Assembly (NCBI RefSeq): GCF_001641755.2
Contig: NZ_LRFG02000004.1
Location: forward strand, 186,001-250,000
DNA length: 64,000 bases
Direction: 5' to 3'
Source: Microbulbifer flavimaris
Lineage (GTDB): Bacteria > Pseudomonadota > Gammaproteobacteria > Pseudomonadales > Cellvibrionaceae
Part shown: piece after piece, positions 1 to 11,766 of the stretch
Layout: the number at the start of each line of letters is the position of its first letter
Numbering within the stretch: the stretch's first letter is position 1
Notes under the pieces: model-generated
Told to the model about the DNA's origin: nothing
The model's database searches: none
The model's input: only the letters and a program-made list of their open reading frames with translations
Made by a program: the position numbers and the translations under genes

Positions 1-1
1 G

Positions 2-253
2 CTGACGCAGCAGCGGGGTGAAGACAATATCGCCGCCATGCTTCAGGTCGGTCTGGAGAATTTTATCCTGCTGGGGCAGACCGGATTTGGTCACAGCGCC
101 GATATATCCCAGTTCGGCATTACCAATTCAGCATTGATCGACCAGGTGGGCAATATCAACAGTGTCACGATTTACCAGAGCGGTAATGGGCTCCATACCG
201 CGGTAAAACAGGTTGGTACTGGCATCAGTACCATCGTCAACCAGTATGACTAA
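2..253 (+). CDS. Curlin-repeat protein, C-terminal fragment (curli subunit)
   Basis: The reading frame is open from the first full codon of the window, so the gene starts upstream; the ATG at 38 lies inside a repeat and is unlikely to be the start. The visible 83 residues consist of curlin repeats with Q-x-G-x-x-N spacing (QVGLEN, QTGFGH, QFGITN, QVGNIN, QSGNGL, QVGTGI), ending in NQYD. Curlin repeats form the beta-solenoid core of extracellular amyloid fibres nucleated by CsgB and built from CsgA. It is followed after 48 bp by another curlin gene, so this is probably the first or second subunit gene of a csg operon. Whether it is the nucleator or a fibre subunit cannot be told without the N-terminus. 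Confidence 0.85.
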   Translation: MTQQRGEDNIAAMLQVGLENFILLGQTGFGHSADISQFGITNSALIDQVGNINSVTIYQSGNGLHTAVKQVGTGISTIVNQYD

Positions 254-301
254 CGCTGGTTTCCTCTCGACGTCCGATAACTTGATGTAAAGGAGTATCC
301 T

Positions 302-1177
302 ATGAAGACGTTAGCCCCGATCGCTGCAGCCGTGCTTTTTGCCCTCAGTGGTACAGCGCTCGCAGCGGGTAATACTACCAACGTGGTCCAGTCAGGCACC
401 GGCAACAGCGCCGACGCAGATCAAACCGCCCCGAATACCGTCAACAACACCATCAACCAGGATCAGGATGGATTTTACAACCGCGGCAAGGCTATACAGA
501 ACGGTGAGCGCAACAGCACCATCTTTCAGGATCAGACCGGTGCGCTGAACAGGGCCTTCAGCCGCCAATCTTATGGCGTGGGTAATTTGAGTACGACATT
601 CCAGCTTGGTGACGCCAACAGCTCATACAGTGTACAGAAAGTGGAACGCAACAGTTCCATTGTGACTGTCCAGGTTGGTCTCAAGAACTATGCCAATGCC
701 GTTCAGTCCCACGGTGTCAATAACACCTCTGACATCTTGCAAGATGGTTCCTTCAATACCGCCAGCGTGATGCAGCTACTGAGCCAGAGCTCGAGTGCCA
801 GCATTCTGCAGGATGGCTTCGCCAACAATGCCGATGCCTGGCAGTCCGGCCGCGCGCATCGATCCGACATTCAACAGGACGGCGAGCTGAACGATGCGGA
901 TACCCGTCAACTGGGTGCCGGCAACGATGCCGTAATTCTGCAAGATGGTATCGGCAACGAGGGAGATGTTTCCCAGGCCGGACGCAACAACCTGGGCTTT
1001 ATGGAGCAGTCCGGTCTTGGTAACGACGCCTATATTGGCCAGGTGGGCAATGGGAACCAGGCGCAAACTTCCCAGATCGGCCTCTTCAACAATGCTCTGG
1101 TAGGCCAGTTCGGTAACAACGAGAATGCAGCAGTATTCCAGAATGGTGCCGGCAACAACGCCGTGGTCTTCCAGTAA
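302..1177 (+). CDS. Extended CsgA-like major curlin subunit (291 aa)
   Basis: A secreted amyloid subunit. An N-terminal Sec signal peptide (about residues 1-22, ending near ALAAG) is followed by curlin repeats across the whole mature protein. I count about 22 half-repeats of the type Q-x-G-x-x-N, for example QDGFYN, QLGAGN, QSGLGN, QVGNGN. E. coli CsgA is 151 aa with five full repeats, so this protein has roughly twice as many rungs. The start is fixed by the Shine-Dalgarno AAAGGAG just upstream. Some repeats are degenerate in the middle (QKVERN, QLLSQS). No CsgC/E/F/G export gene is visible; they would have to lie upstream of the window. Confidence 0.9.
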   Translation: MKTLAPIAAAVLFALSGTALAAGNTTNVVQSGTGNSADADQTAPNTVNNTINQDQDGFYNRGKAIQNGERNSTIFQDQTGALNRAFSRQSYGVGNLSTTFQLGDANSSYSVQKVERNSSIVTVQVGLKNYANAVQSHGVNNTSDILQDGSFNTASVMQLLSQSSSASILQDGFANNADAWQSGRAHRSDIQQDGELNDADTRQLGAGNDAVILQDGIGNEGDVSQAGRNNLGFMEQSGLGNDAYIGQVGNGNQAQTSQIGLFNNALVGQFGNNENAAVFQNGAGNNAVVFQ

Positions 1178-1311
1178 GGGGATCCACGAGATCACTGAAA
1201 TGCAGTAAGCGCCTGCCCCGGTCGTTGTTATCCTGACGGCCGGGGCAGACTACAGAAATAAGACGACACCAACGAGCCCGCATAAACGAGTCAAAGTTAC
1301 GAGGAGAAATC

Positions 1312-2202
1312 ATGAAGATTCTGCCCCTGGCGGCAGTGGCTGCACTGATCACTTCAGCAGCGTTTGTGTCGGCAGCCGAGAACACCGCCAACCTCAACCA
1401 GAGTGGTGCCGGCAACACCGCCAACGCCGACCAGAGCGTGGCGGGCACCCTCAACAATCTTATCGACCAGACCCAGGATGGCTCCTTCAACGATGCCCAG
1501 GCAGTACAGGAGCAGGAAAACAACAGCAGTATTTACCAGGTGCAGAATGGCGCCTACAACGAGGCATACTCTTACCAGTGGAGTGGCTCGGACAATGTGG
1601 CCAGCATCTATCAGGATGGTGCCGGCAATGAGGGCTACACCTATCAGTTAATGGAATATGGCAGCAGTGCCACCATCCGCCAGACGGGCTTTGCCAATAC
1701 CGCCCACACCTACCAGGCTCAGGGTTCGGACAACAGTGCCACCATCGAGCAAACCGGCTCCTTCCATAACGGCAGCATCTATCAATTTGCCAGCTTCAAT
1801 GCGGACGCGTCCATCATCCAGCAGGGCCAGGGCAACGCCGCTGACATCGACCAGGCGGGTATCGGCCACGAGGCGACCATAATCCAGGCCGGCGGTATGA
1901 ACACGGCCAATATCGAGCAGGCAGATGTGGGGAACTCGGCGCTTATCGATCAGGACGGCTGGGCCAACAACGCCACCATCCAGCAGGATGCTTGGTACAG
2001 CGAGGCCCGCGTCTATCAGGCCGGGGTGGGCAACAATGCCACCATCTATCAGACCGGCGCCTATGGCTATGGCGGTGGTCATCTCGCCATCACCAACCAG
2101 CAGGGCACGCTCAACGAAGTGCTGATCATCCAGAGCGGCTACAACGAGACGGCCATCACCACCCAGGTCGGCACCGGAAACACTGCCACTATCGTCCAGT
2201 AG
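1312..2202 (+). CDS. Extended CsgA-like curlin subunit, second copy (296 aa)
   Basis: Paralogue of the preceding gene, 134 bp downstream, with its own Shine-Dalgarno (GAGGAGA). The signal peptide is about residues 1-20 (MKILPLAAVAALITSAAFVS), then curlin half-repeats run to the C-terminus, which ends TGNTATIVQ much as the upstream protein ends AGNNAVVFQ. It differs in a high content of tyrosine at repeat turns (YQ motifs: IYQVQNG, TYQLMEY, IYQTGAYGYGGG). A bidirectional terminator follows at 2270. The two large subunits may be co-assembled; which one dominates the fibre cannot be read from sequence. Confidence 0.9.
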   Translation: MKILPLAAVAALITSAAFVSAAENTANLNQSGAGNTANADQSVAGTLNNLIDQTQDGSFNDAQAVQEQENNSSIYQVQNGAYNEAYSYQWSGSDNVASIYQDGAGNEGYTYQLMEYGSSATIRQTGFANTAHTYQAQGSDNSATIEQTGSFHNGSIYQFASFNADASIIQQGQGNAADIDQAGIGHEATIIQAGGMNTANIEQADVGNSALIDQDGWANNATIQQDAWYSEARVYQAGVGNNATIYQTGAYGYGGGHLAITNQQGTLNEVLIIQSGYNETAITTQVGTGNTATIVQ

Positions 2203-2269
2203 TGCAGTATTTCGTTTAACGGGGCAAGCATCGGGTGATCCGTATCCCAAGAGTACTTTCAACAACAAA

Positions 2270-2295
2270 AAAGGGCGGCCAGCTGGCCGCCCTTT
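2270..2295. terminator. Bidirectional intrinsic terminator between curlin genes and greA
   Basis: A perfect palindrome, AAAGGGCGGCCAG joined to its own complement, flanked by A-run and T-run. It sits between the convergent curlin operon and greA, so it can end both transcripts. Confidence 0.8.
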
Positions 2296-2316
2296 CCTGC
2301 TGAAAAACAACCCGGC

Positions 2317-2793
2317 TTACAGATGCTCGACGGAATCGATCTCGTATTCCACCGAGCCAGACGGAGTGTGCACTTCCACCACGTCGCCCACTTCCTTGCC
2401 GATTAGCGCGCGGGCGATGGGCGAGTTCACAGAAATTTTCTTGTGCTTCACATCCGCCTCGTCGTCACCGACGATTTTGTAGGTAACCTCTTCGTCCGTC
2501 TCCATATGGATGATGGTGACGGTGGTGCCAAAGATCACCTTGTCACTCGGCTCGATGGTTTTGACATCGATGACCTGGGCGTGAGAAAGCTTGGCTTCAA
2601 TTTCCTGGATTCGGCCCTCGATAAACCCCTGCTTTTCCCGTGCGGCGTGATATTCGGCGTTCTCTTTCAGGTCACCGTGTTCGCGCGCCTCAGCGATCGC
2701 CTGCACGACGGCGGGACGCTCGACTTTTTTCAGGTTGTTCAGCTCGGTGCGCAGTGATTCGGCGCCTTCGACAGTCATTGGTACCCGGTTCAA
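2317..2793 (-). CDS. greA: Transcription elongation factor GreA
   Basis: GreA binds RNA polymerase, inserts its N-terminal coiled coil in the secondary channel and stimulates cleavage of backtracked RNA. The 158-aa length is normal. The coiled-coil region includes [20 protein letters not shown], with the acidic tip D-x-x-E needed for cleavage; the C-terminal FKBP-like domain has VGDDEAD and [15 protein letters not shown]. The start is TTG: it aligns with the E. coli N-terminus (M-x-x-x-P-M-T) and has GGAGG six bases upstream, whereas the internal ATG at 2778 has no such site. It follows carB in the same direction, the common pseudomonad-type arrangement. Confidence 0.95.
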   Translation of the reverse strand: MNRVPMTVEGAESLRTELNNLKKVERPAVVQAIAEAREHGDLKENAEYHAAREKQGFIEGRIQEIEAKLSHAQVIDVKTIEPSDKVIFGTTVTIIHMETDEEVTYKIVGDDEADVKHKKISVNSPIARALIGKEVGDVVEVHTPSGSVEYEIDSVEHL

Positions 2794-2816
2794 TGTGGGC
2801 CTCCAGTTTTTATAAC

Positions 2817-2850
2817 GACAAAACCAGGCCCCCTGTTTCGGGGGACCTGG
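2817..2850 (-). terminator. Hairpin between carB and greA
   Basis: On the minus strand an about 10-bp stem (CCAGGTCCCCC / GGGGGCCTGG, one bulged base) with a six-base loop is followed by TTTTG. It lies just upstream of the greA Shine-Dalgarno, so it may attenuate or end carB transcription while greA is expressed from read-through or its own promoter. Confidence 0.5.
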
Positions 2851-2918
2851 CTGCGATTGTTGTGTTCAGAGTGGCCGGCCGCGCAGACGCTGGTGCCTGG
2901 CGGCCTGAGTGACCGGCG

Positions 2919-5900
2919 TTACTCCGGCAGCTTGACCACGCGCTGGTGCAGGTCCTGCAGACGGCGAACCTTGAGCGGTTCGCCCAGCTGCATCGCCAGG
3001 GCCATGGCCTTGGCCGCCGCCAGCGTGGTGGTGTAGCAGACCTGGTGATTCTCCGCGCTGCGGCGAATATCGGCCGAGTCGCGAATGGCCTGACGCCCTT
3101 CGGTGGTGTTGACCACCAGTGCAATCTCGTCGTTTTTGATCATATCGACGATATGCGGACGACCTTCACTCATCTTGTTGACGGTTGTAACGGCAATGCC
3201 GTGATCTTGCAATACCTGCGCCGTTCCGCGGGTAGCCACCAGCTCAAAGCCGAGGGTCGCCAGGTCGCGGGCCACCGCTACCACCGCGTCCTTGTCGGTG
3301 TCGCGTACGGAGATAAACACCTTGCCGGACTCCGGCAGGGTATCGCCGGCGGCCAGCAGGCCCTTGTCGAAGGCCTCGGCGAAAGTCGCGCCCACGCCCA
3401 TCACCTCGCCGGTGGATTTCATCTCCGGACCGAGGATCGGGTCCACCTTCGGGAACTTGTTGAAGGGGAACACCGACTCCTTGACGGAGAAGTAATCCGG
3501 CACGATCTCCTCGGTAAAGCCCTGGTCCTCCAGACTGATACCGGCCTGGCAGCGGGCCGCCACCTTGGCCAGGGAGGTGCCGATGCACTTGGAGACAAAC
3601 GGCACGGTACGGGAGGCACGCGGGTTGACCTCGATGACGTAGATTTCGCCATCCTGGTAAGCCAGCTGGGTATTCATCAGGCCCACCACGCCCAGTTCGC
3701 GTGCCATCGCCTTCACCTGCTCGCGCATCTTGTCCTGCACGTCTGCGGGCAGGCTGTAGGGCGGCAGGGAACAGGCGGAGTCACCGGAGTGTACGCCGGC
3801 CTGCTCGATGTGCTGCATGATGGCACCGATGACGACATCATTGCCATCGGACACCGCGTCGATATCCACTTCGATGGCCGCGTTGAGGAAGTTATCCAAA
3901 AGCACCGGTGCCTCGTCGGACACCTGCACCGCCTCTTTCATGTAGTTCAGCAGCTCGTCTTCCTTATAGACGATCTCCATGGCGCGGCCACCCAGCACGT
4001 AGGAGGGGCGCACCACCAGCGGGTAACCCACATCCCTGGCCGCCTGCACAGCTTCGGTGATGGAGCGGACGATGGCGTTCTCGGGCTGCTTGAGGCCCAG
4101 GCGCACGATCATCTGCTGGAAGCGCTCGCGGTCCTCGGCGCGGTCGATCTGCTCCGGGGTAGTGCCGATGATGGGCACCCCCTCTGCCGCCAGGTAGCGG
4201 GCCAGGTTCAGCGGCGTCTGGCCACCGAACTGCACGATCACCCCGGTGGGATTTTCCTTGCGCACAATTTCCAGCACGTCTTCCAGGGTCACCGGCTCGA
4301 AGTAGAGGCGGTCGGAGGTATCGTAGTCGGTAGAAACCGTCTCCGGGTTGCAGTTGACCATGATGGTCTCGTAGCCGTCATCGCGCATGGCCAGAGCGGC
4401 ATGCACACAGCAGTAATCGAACTCGATGCCCTGGCCGATACGGTTGGGGCCGCCGCCAAGCACCATGATCTTTTTCTTGTCCGACGGATTGGCCTCGCAC
4501 TCCTCGTCGTAGGTGGAGTACATGTAAGCGGTGCTGGTGGCAAATTCTGCCGCGCAGGTATCCACCCGCTTGAAGGAGGGGAAGACACCCAATTTGTGGC
4601 GGAACTCGCGCACGGTCTTCTGGCTCACACCCAGCAGGTCCGCCAAGCGCTTGTCGGAGAAGCCCTTGCGCTTCAGGAAGCGCATATGCTCAGCGGTCAG
4701 GGCTGAAGTGGGCAACGCCTTGAGCGGTTCTTCGATCTTGATCAGTTCCTCGATCTGCACCAGGAACCACGGATCGATTTTGGACAGCTCGAACACCTCT
4801 TCCACGGTCATGCCCATGCGGAACGCATCGCCGACATACCAGATGCGTTCGGCGCCGGCGACTGACAGCTCGCGGCGCAGACGCTCCTTGGCCCCGTCCT
4901 CGTTCGGGTCGATCTTGCTCTCCAGGCCAAAGCTGCCCACTTCCAGACCGCGCAGCGCCTTCTGCAGGGACTCCTGGAAAGTGCGGCCGATGGCCATGAC
5001 TTCACCCACGGATTTCATCTGGGTGGTCAGGCGGGCATCCGCCTCGCCGAACTTCTCGAAGGTAAACCGCGGAATCTTGGTAACCACGTAATCGATGGAC
5101 GGCTCGAAGGATGCCGGCGTGGCACCGCCGGTGATCTCGTTCTGCAACTCGTCGAGGGTGTAACCCACCGCCAGCTTGGCGGCCACCTTGGCAATCGGGA
5201 AACCAGTAGCCTTGGAGGCCAGCGCCGACGAGCGGGATACCCGCGGGTTCATCTCGATCACTACCATGCGGCCAGTGTTCGGGCACACACCGAACTGCAC
5301 GTTGGAACCGCCGGTCTCCACGCCGATCTCCCGCAGCACCGCGATGGAGGCGTTGCGCATCAGCTGGTATTCCTTGTCGGTGAGCGTCTGCGCCGGTGCC
5401 ACGGTAATGGAGTCACCGGTGTGCACACCCATCGGGTCGAAGTTCTCGATGGAGCAGACGATGATGCAGTTGTCGTTCTTATCGCGAACCACCTCCATCT
5501 CGTACTCTTTCCAGCCGAGCAGTGATTCGTCGATCAGCAGCTCATTGGTCGGGGACAGATCGAGGCCGCGCTTGCAGATTTCCTCAAATTCCGGCCAGTT
5601 GTAGGCCACTCCGCCACCGGAACCACCCATGGTGAATGATGGACGGATGATGACCGGGAAACCGAACTCTTCCGGGACCTTCTTCGCCTCCTCCATGGAG
5701 TGGACGATCTTGGCGCGCGGGGTTTCGAGGCCGATGGCACGCATCGCCTTGTCGAACAGGTCGCGGTCTTCGGCCTTTTCGATGGCCTCCTTGTCAGCAC
5801 CGATCAGCTCTACGCCGAACTTTTCCAGCACGCCGTGCTTGTCCAGCGCCAGCGCGCAGTTCAGCGCGGTCTGTCCACCCATGGTGGGCAGGATCGCGTC

Positions 5901-6149
5901 AGGGCGTTCCTCCTCGATGATTTTGGCAACGGTTTTCCACTCCACCGGTTCGATGTAAGTGGCATCTGCCATCGCCGGGTCGGTCATGATGGTGGCCGGG
6001 TTGGAGTTCACCAGGATCACCCGGTACCCCTCTTCCCGCAGCGCCTTACAGGCCTGGGCACCGGAGTAGTCAAACTCACAGGCCTGACCGATCACGATGG
6101 GACCGGCGCCGATAATCAGAATGCTTTTGATGTCTGTGCGTTTTGGCAT
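2919..6149 (-). CDS. carB: Carbamoyl-phosphate synthase, large subunit
   Basis: CarB makes carbamoyl phosphate from ammonia (delivered by CarA), bicarbonate and two ATP, for pyrimidine and arginine synthesis. The 1076-aa length is typical. The two halves each hold a pre-ATP-grasp plus ATP-grasp unit: first half starting with [20 protein letters not shown] and second half with [19 protein letters not shown] near residue 560; each has the [11 protein letters not shown] / [11 protein letters not shown] active-site motif. The MGS-like C-terminal regulatory domain occupies about the last 140 residues. The ATG start lies 76 bp after carA, consistent with a carAB operon. Confidence 0.97.
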   Translation of the reverse strand: MPKRTDIKSILIIGAGPIVIGQACEFDYSGAQACKALREEGYRVILVNSNPATIMTDPAMADATYIEPVEWKTVAKIIEEERPDAILPTMGGQTALNCALALDKHGVLEKFGVELIGADKEAIEKAEDRDLFDKAMRAIGLETPRAKIVHSMEEAKKVPEEFGFPVIIRPSFTMGGSGGGVAYNWPEFEEICKRGLDLSPTNELLIDESLLGWKEYEMEVVRDKNDNCIIVCSIENFDPMGVHTGDSITVAPAQTLTDKEYQLMRNASIAVLREIGVETGGSNVQFGVCPNTGRMVVIEMNPRVSRSSALASKATGFPIAKVAAKLAVGYTLDELQNEITGGATPASFEPSIDYVVTKIPRFTFEKFGEADARLTTQMKSVGEVMAIGRTFQESLQKALRGLEVGSFGLESKIDPNEDGAKERLRRELSVAGAERIWYVGDAFRMGMTVEEVFELSKIDPWFLVQIEELIKIEEPLKALPTSALTAEHMRFLKRKGFSDKRLADLLGVSQKTVREFRHKLGVFPSFKRVDTCAAEFATSTAYMYSTYDEECEANPSDKKKIMVLGGGPNRIGQGIEFDYCCVHAALAMRDDGYETIMVNCNPETVSTDYDTSDRLYFEPVTLEDVLEIVRKENPTGVIVQFGGQTPLNLARYLAAEGVPIIGTTPEQIDRAEDRERFQQMIVRLGLKQPENAIVRSITEAVQAARDVGYPLVVRPSYVLGGRAMEIVYKEDELLNYMKEAVQVSDEAPVLLDNFLNAAIEVDIDAVSDGNDVVIGAIMQHIEQAGVHSGDSACSLPPYSLPADVQDKMREQVKAMARELGVVGLMNTQLAYQDGEIYVIEVNPRASRTVPFVSKCIGTSLAKVAARCQAGISLEDQGFTEEIVPDYFSVKESVFPFNKFPKVDPILGPEMKSTGEVMGVGATFAEAFDKGLLAAGDTLPESGKVFISVRDTDKDAVVAVARDLATLGFELVATRGTAQVLQDHGIAVTTVNKMSEGRPHIVDMIKNDEIALVVNTTEGRQAIRDSADIRRSAENHQVCYTTTLAAAKAMALAMQLGEPLKVRRLQDLHQRVVKLPE

Positions 6150-6225
6150 CTTTCTTCCGCTTCACGCCGGCCTGTAGCCGGTCGTTTTAAGGTTGTCTCT
6201 CTCGGGCGTTTTGCTGGGGCGCCGC

Positions 6226-7362
<1,137 letters not shown>

Positions 7363-7488
7363 CAGGGACTCCGGCGTGGGGACAGTTTTACTCAACGTGA
7401 TCTCCAATCTTCAGAACTGCTTCCGGGCGGGATGGGTCGGGGCGGCACCGAGCAGCCTCGGTGCTGGGACTGCTCTCGTCGCCCCTAT

Positions 7489-7527
7489 AAAAAAGCGAGA
7501 TGAAACTTCCGCTTCATCTCGCTTTTT
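7489..7527 (-). terminator. Strong intrinsic terminator or attenuator upstream of carA
   Basis: A perfect 15-bp stem (AAAAAGCGAGATGAA and its complement, eight-base loop) ends in a six-T run on the minus strand. It stands about 127 bp before the carA ATG and is followed by a second hairpin (GCACCGAG / CTCGGTGC). It either ends the rimBK / YfiR-like transcript or acts as a carA leader attenuator. On the plus strand it would also have a T-run. Confidence 0.75.
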
Positions 7528-7831
7528 GAAATTATTCACGCGCGGCTCTCACATGTTGGCCGGCGCTTGCCACCGGCGTTGACGGACCGCCGCTGCGCAG
7601 TTGAAACGCGCTGCGGGACATGCCCAAACCGGGCGCAGATTGTACGGTATGTGGCCGGCGGACGCCAGTGCAAAAAAGCGTCGATTCTAACGCCAAGCCC
7701 GGTCCCGTCACTGCTCCCGGCCATCGGGGCCACGGCCTCCGCGCCCTCACCTCCTTCTCGCCGCCTTCTCACTCCCTCGATCACCCTGTGTCATTGAACC
7801 CTGGGTGCCGCGCCCTGCACAGCCCTGCACA
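7528..7831. other. 304-bp intergenic region, no gene seen
   Basis: Short open frames exist on both strands but none has a Shine-Dalgarno site, coding character or recognisable product. The region may hold the carA promoter if the hairpin at 7489 is an attenuator. Confidence 0.5.
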
Positions 7832-8419
7832 CTAGGGGACGTGACGGGTAAGCCGGAACAGGCTGGTGCCGGTCTTGAGTTCTGCCCGCTCCAGCATGGT
7901 CTTGTTGAGGCGCAGGGATACCTGCGCCCCGCTGCCGACAAACTCCACCATTCCCCCGGTTGCCGCAAACCTCGGGGAGTCGCTCATGGTCAACACCGGG
8001 AAGTATTGCAGTGCGCCGATAATCTCCAGCTGATCGGCCCGCGGCAGCGCCAGCAACAACAGCACTTGGCAGTCACGGGCCCGGCGCAGCTCGCCGTGCG
8101 CCAGCGTCTCCACTGACGCCCTGCGCCCGTCGATACTCTGGTGCTTCAGGCGTGCCCACAGCGCTTCACGAATCTGGTTTTCACCGACAAGGCACACCCG
8201 AAAGGGGGCATCGGTACCATTAAATGCCTCGATGGGCCACTGGATATGGTGGGCAAAGTGAATAATATAATTCACCATCACCGCCCTGCCCGCCTCTGTA
8301 TCCGATAACCGCGGGGCAGCACTGGCCAGAGACGGCAGCAGCAGACTTCCCAGGCACAACCACGCCGCCAAGAGGCTGTTCCAGATAGCGTTTTCCGGTA
8401 ATACCTTGCTGCTTTTCAT
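7832..8419 (-). CDS. YfiR-like (DUF4154) periplasmic protein
   Basis: A 195-aa secreted protein of the YfiR/DUF4154 type. A signal peptide (about residues 1-33, hydrophobic core SLLAAWLCLGSLLLPSLASA) precedes a domain with the family pattern YIIHFAHHIQWP, FRVCLVG, and the C-terminal EFVGSGAQVSLRLN. YfiR proteins inhibit membrane diguanylate cyclases such as YfiN from the periplasm. The ATG at 8419 is chosen because it gives a normal signal peptide; an ATG at 8437 is possible, and the longer frame up to 8821 is not protein-like. No diguanylate cyclase lies beside it, so it is an orphan member and its partner is unknown. Confidence 0.75.
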   Translation of the reverse strand: MKSSKVLPENAIWNSLLAAWLCLGSLLLPSLASAAPRLSDTEAGRAVMVNYIIHFAHHIQWPIEAFNGTDAPFRVCLVGENQIREALWARLKHQSIDGRRASVETLAHGELRRARDCQVLLLLALPRADQLEIIGALQYFPVLTMSDSPRFAATGGMVEFVGSGAQVSLRLNKTMLERAELKTGTSLFRLTRHVP

Positions 8420-8732
8420 GCCAGCGATTCCATGCATTGACCCGCTACAAAGAGATGCGGGATGGCTCCCGCCCCTGTCGCCATTCCGTGGCGGCATTGA
8501 TTGAAGGTTGGCAGCGGCAGGCGGGGGAGTAGTGCAACCACCGCGCCCGTCGCGCCCTGGAGACTTGCGCGAGCGAACGCGCAGTCTCCCAGCTTCAGGG
8601 TAGTCTCGGCGGCAGAGGTTCGCCAAAATCACCCCTGGCAAGGTCACCCGAAAGTTGCAGAACGGGAGAGGCGCAAGGCAGGGGAAGACGCGACAATGCC
8701 CGGAAGTTGCGGGCCATTCGCGCGCCAGATAA
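8420..8732. other. 313-bp intergenic region with one hairpin
   Basis: No gene is seen. A stem-loop at 8559-8587 (GGAGAC and GCGC arms, one bulge) has no T-run. The region probably contains the promoter of the YfiR-like gene. I looked for a c-di-GMP riboswitch signature because of the neighbour and did not find one. Confidence 0.4.
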
Positions 8733-10172
8733 TCAGTCCCCGGCTGGTGGAACCTCGGCATCCGCGGCCAGGGTCCCGTCGCCGCTGGGCATCGGTGGGC
8801 GCCACTTGAGGGCTTTCTCAATGGAGACGATCATGGCGCCGGCCACATCCTTCCGCGTGGCGCTCTCGATACCCTCGAGCCCCGGCGAGGAATTGACTTC
8901 CAGTAACAGGGGGCCCTTCTTCGAACGGATGATATCGACGCCGGCCACCTTGAGACCGAGCACCTTGGCTGCCTTGACCGCGAGACGCTTCTCTTCGGTC
9001 GTGACCTTCACTACGGAAGCGGTGCCACCCTGGTGAATATTGGCGCGGAACTCCCCGGGCGCAGCCTCACGCTGGATCGATGCCACTACCTTGCCGTCGA
9101 TCACGAACAGGCGCAGATCGCGGCCCTGGGCCTCGCGGATAAATTCCTGCACCAACAGGTTGGCCTTCAGGGCCTTGAACGCATTGATCACCGACTCACC
9201 CGCCTTGCGGGTCTCCGCCAGCACCACGCCGCGGCCCTGGGTTCCCTCCAGTAACTTCACGATCAGCGGCGCACCACCCACCATCTCGATCAGTTCATTG
9301 GTGTCCACCGGCGAGTTGGCGAACCCCGAGGTGGGGATATTCAGGCCGCTCTGTTGCAGCAACTGCAGGGAAAACAGTTTGTCTCGCGATTGGCTGATGG
9401 CGGCAGAGCCGTTCAGGGCGAACACACCGAGACTTTCGAAGTGGCGGGTCAGGGCGCATCCATAAAAAGTCTGGCTGGGGCGGATACGGGGGATAACCGC
9501 GTCCAGGTTGTTGAGAATACGGCCGTCGCGGTAATGCACTTCCGGATCGGTCGGATCCAGCTTCATATAGCACTGGCGGATATCCAGGAAGCTCATGCGG
9601 TGGCCGCGCTCCGCCCCCGCCTCCATGATGCGCTGATTGCTGTACAGATCCGGGTTGGAGGCCAGCAGGCCGATACGCAGGCCGGTGCCGGCAATATGGT
9701 GCTCGTCCCGGTAGTATTCTTCCAGTTCGCTGGGGCGGACGTCACCGAGACAGAAGCTCTCGGACGGGTCCACCAGCATGCGACCGAGCATCGCCTCGCG
9801 GCCCAGCAGCATGCGATAGCCCATGGTGTCCCGATTGGTCAGCGTCAGCTCGATATCCCAGACGCAGCCACCAATGGACAGCGCGGTGCGGATTACCGGG
9901 CGCTTCTCCGAGTCACCGGAGGAGCTACGCACCATGCGCTTGTCCAGCAGCTTTGCTTCACAGCGCACCGACGGACGGCGCAGGTGCTGGAGGGGGTGGG
10001 CCTCAAAACTTACCCAGGGTTCGCCGTCCCTTTTAAATGTCTGGATATTGTAGGCGTGCAGGCTGGAAGTCTTGGCACCAGAATCCACTCGCGCCTTGAT
10101 GGCGGGAATACCGAGAGAGGGAAAGCTGCACCACTCCTCACTGCCGACGATCAATTTCTTTTCCAAACCCAT
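8733..10172 (-). CDS. RimB-RimK fusion: retropepsin-like protease domain plus RimK ATP-grasp ligase
   Basis: Two domains in 479 aa. Residues about 5-150 match the RimB / ATP-dependent zinc protease family (PF05618), with the aspartyl-protease-like motif [12 protein letters not shown] at 29-40 and later LLGREAML. Residues about 155-455 are a RimK-type ATP-grasp ligase ([45 protein letters not shown]). RimK adds glutamates to the C-terminus of ribosomal protein S6, and RimB trims such tails; in Pseudomonas they are separate rim genes. The ATG at 10172 follows AAGGAG closely; the in-frame TTG at 10208 is less likely. It lies 55 bp after dapB and probably shares its transcript. Confidence 0.85.
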   Translation of the reverse strand: MGLEKKLIVGSEEWCSFPSLGIPAIKARVDSGAKTSSLHAYNIQTFKRDGEPWVSFEAHPLQHLRRPSVRCEAKLLDKRMVRSSSGDSEKRPVIRTALSIGGCVWDIELTLTNRDTMGYRMLLGREAMLGRMLVDPSESFCLGDVRPSELEEYYRDEHHIAGTGLRIGLLASNPDLYSNQRIMEAGAERGHRMSFLDIRQCYMKLDPTDPEVHYRDGRILNNLDAVIPRIRPSQTFYGCALTRHFESLGVFALNGSAAISQSRDKLFSLQLLQQSGLNIPTSGFANSPVDTNELIEMVGGAPLIVKLLEGTQGRGVVLAETRKAGESVINAFKALKANLLVQEFIREAQGRDLRLFVIDGKVVASIQREAAPGEFRANIHQGGTASVVKVTTEEKRLAVKAAKVLGLKVAGVDIIRSKKGPLLLEVNSSPGLEGIESATRKDVAGAMIVSIEKALKWRPPMPSGDGTLAADAEVPPAGD

Positions 10173-10227
10173 TGGCTCCTTGAACTGGAAACATTGCGCA
10201 GGGCGCAATCAGGGAAAACCGCAAAAC

Positions 10228-11082
<855 letters not shown>

Positions 11083-11231
11083 CTAACGCGCAGTAGCGGC
11101 GCCTGTCGCCGCGGGAGCATGCAAAAAGATAACAGAGCCGGTCACGACAACCATGATTTGATCGAACAGATGGCGGTGAAAGGCACAGTGCAACGCGAGA
11201 TCCGCTGGGGCGACAACAGGAGGAGTCTAGG

Positions 11232-11714
11232 ATGGGTAAAAGCCAAGGAGAACTCATGATGAACCGGCAACAATTCCCGTATCTGCACTGCCCCTCGGGT
11301 AGTGTTTACCGCTGGCTCTCTCTCGGTGCCCTCTTACTGCTGCTCGCGGGTTGTGCCCGTGAGGAGGGTCTCGGCGAGGATTTCTGGGAAAAGTATGACG
11401 ACATTACCGACTGGGTAACCCTGCGCCTGGAGCTCACGCCGGAACAGGAGGAGAAAGTCCTGCCCATCCTCGAGCAGAATTTCCAGCGCAAAAAAGCAAT
11501 GCTCAAGTCCTACGGTTTCCTGAGCGGGGCAACACCGCACCTCAGCGAGCAGGAGGTCGAGGAAATCGATGCCAAGATGATCGCCATTCGTGCCGAAACC
11601 CGCGCCAAACTGGTGCCGCTGCTGGCACCGGACCAGCTGAAATCACTTAAGCAAATACAGCGGGAATATCACCAGGACTTTCGTGAACGGCTCGACGGGC
11701 TGATGGATGGGTAG
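11232..11714 (+). CDS. Small lipoprotein with LTXXQ/periplasmic-repressor-like helices
   Basis: A 160-aa predicted lipoprotein: hydrophobic stretch LSLGALLLLLAGC with lipobox LAGC, then a charged helical domain containing LELTPEQEEKVLPIL and LLAPDQLKSLKQIQ. The repeated LTPEQ / LAPDQL motifs recall the helical hairpins of Spy/CpxP-like periplasmic proteins, but the match is weak and by eye. The start at 11232 has AGGAGG eight bases upstream; an ATG at 11256 has its own AAGGAG and is an equal alternative. It is divergent from dapB and convergent with dnaJ. Function unknown. Confidence 0.6.
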   Translation: MGKSQGELMMNRQQFPYLHCPSGSVYRWLSLGALLLLLAGCAREEGLGEDFWEKYDDITDWVTLRLELTPEQEEKVLPILEQNFQRKKAMLKSYGFLSGATPHLSEQEVEEIDAKMIAIRAETRAKLVPLLAPDQLKSLKQIQREYHQDFRERLDGLMDG

Positions 11715-11724
11715 TCCTGAACTC

Positions 11725-11744
11725 GGGCGGCCGGACGGCCGCCC
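11725..11744. terminator. GC-rich hairpin between lipoprotein gene and dnaJ
   Basis: GGGCGGCC, a four-base loop, then GGCCGCCC, lying between two convergent genes. No T-run on either side, so termination is uncertain. Confidence 0.45.
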
Positions 11745-11766
11745 TCAAGGTTGGGGCCGGTAAACC

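Noticed and set aside
1-2202. Regularly spaced repeats that could suggest a CRISPR array
   Set aside because: They are protein-level curlin repeats in one reading frame with diverged DNA, not identical repeats with unique spacers.
2946-4706. 586-codon plus-strand open frame
   Set aside because: Antisense to carB; His/Gly/Val-rich shadow translation without domain signatures.
8420-8732. Possible c-di-GMP riboswitch before the YfiR-like gene
   Set aside because: The conserved GEMM core could not be found; only a simple bulged hairpin is present.
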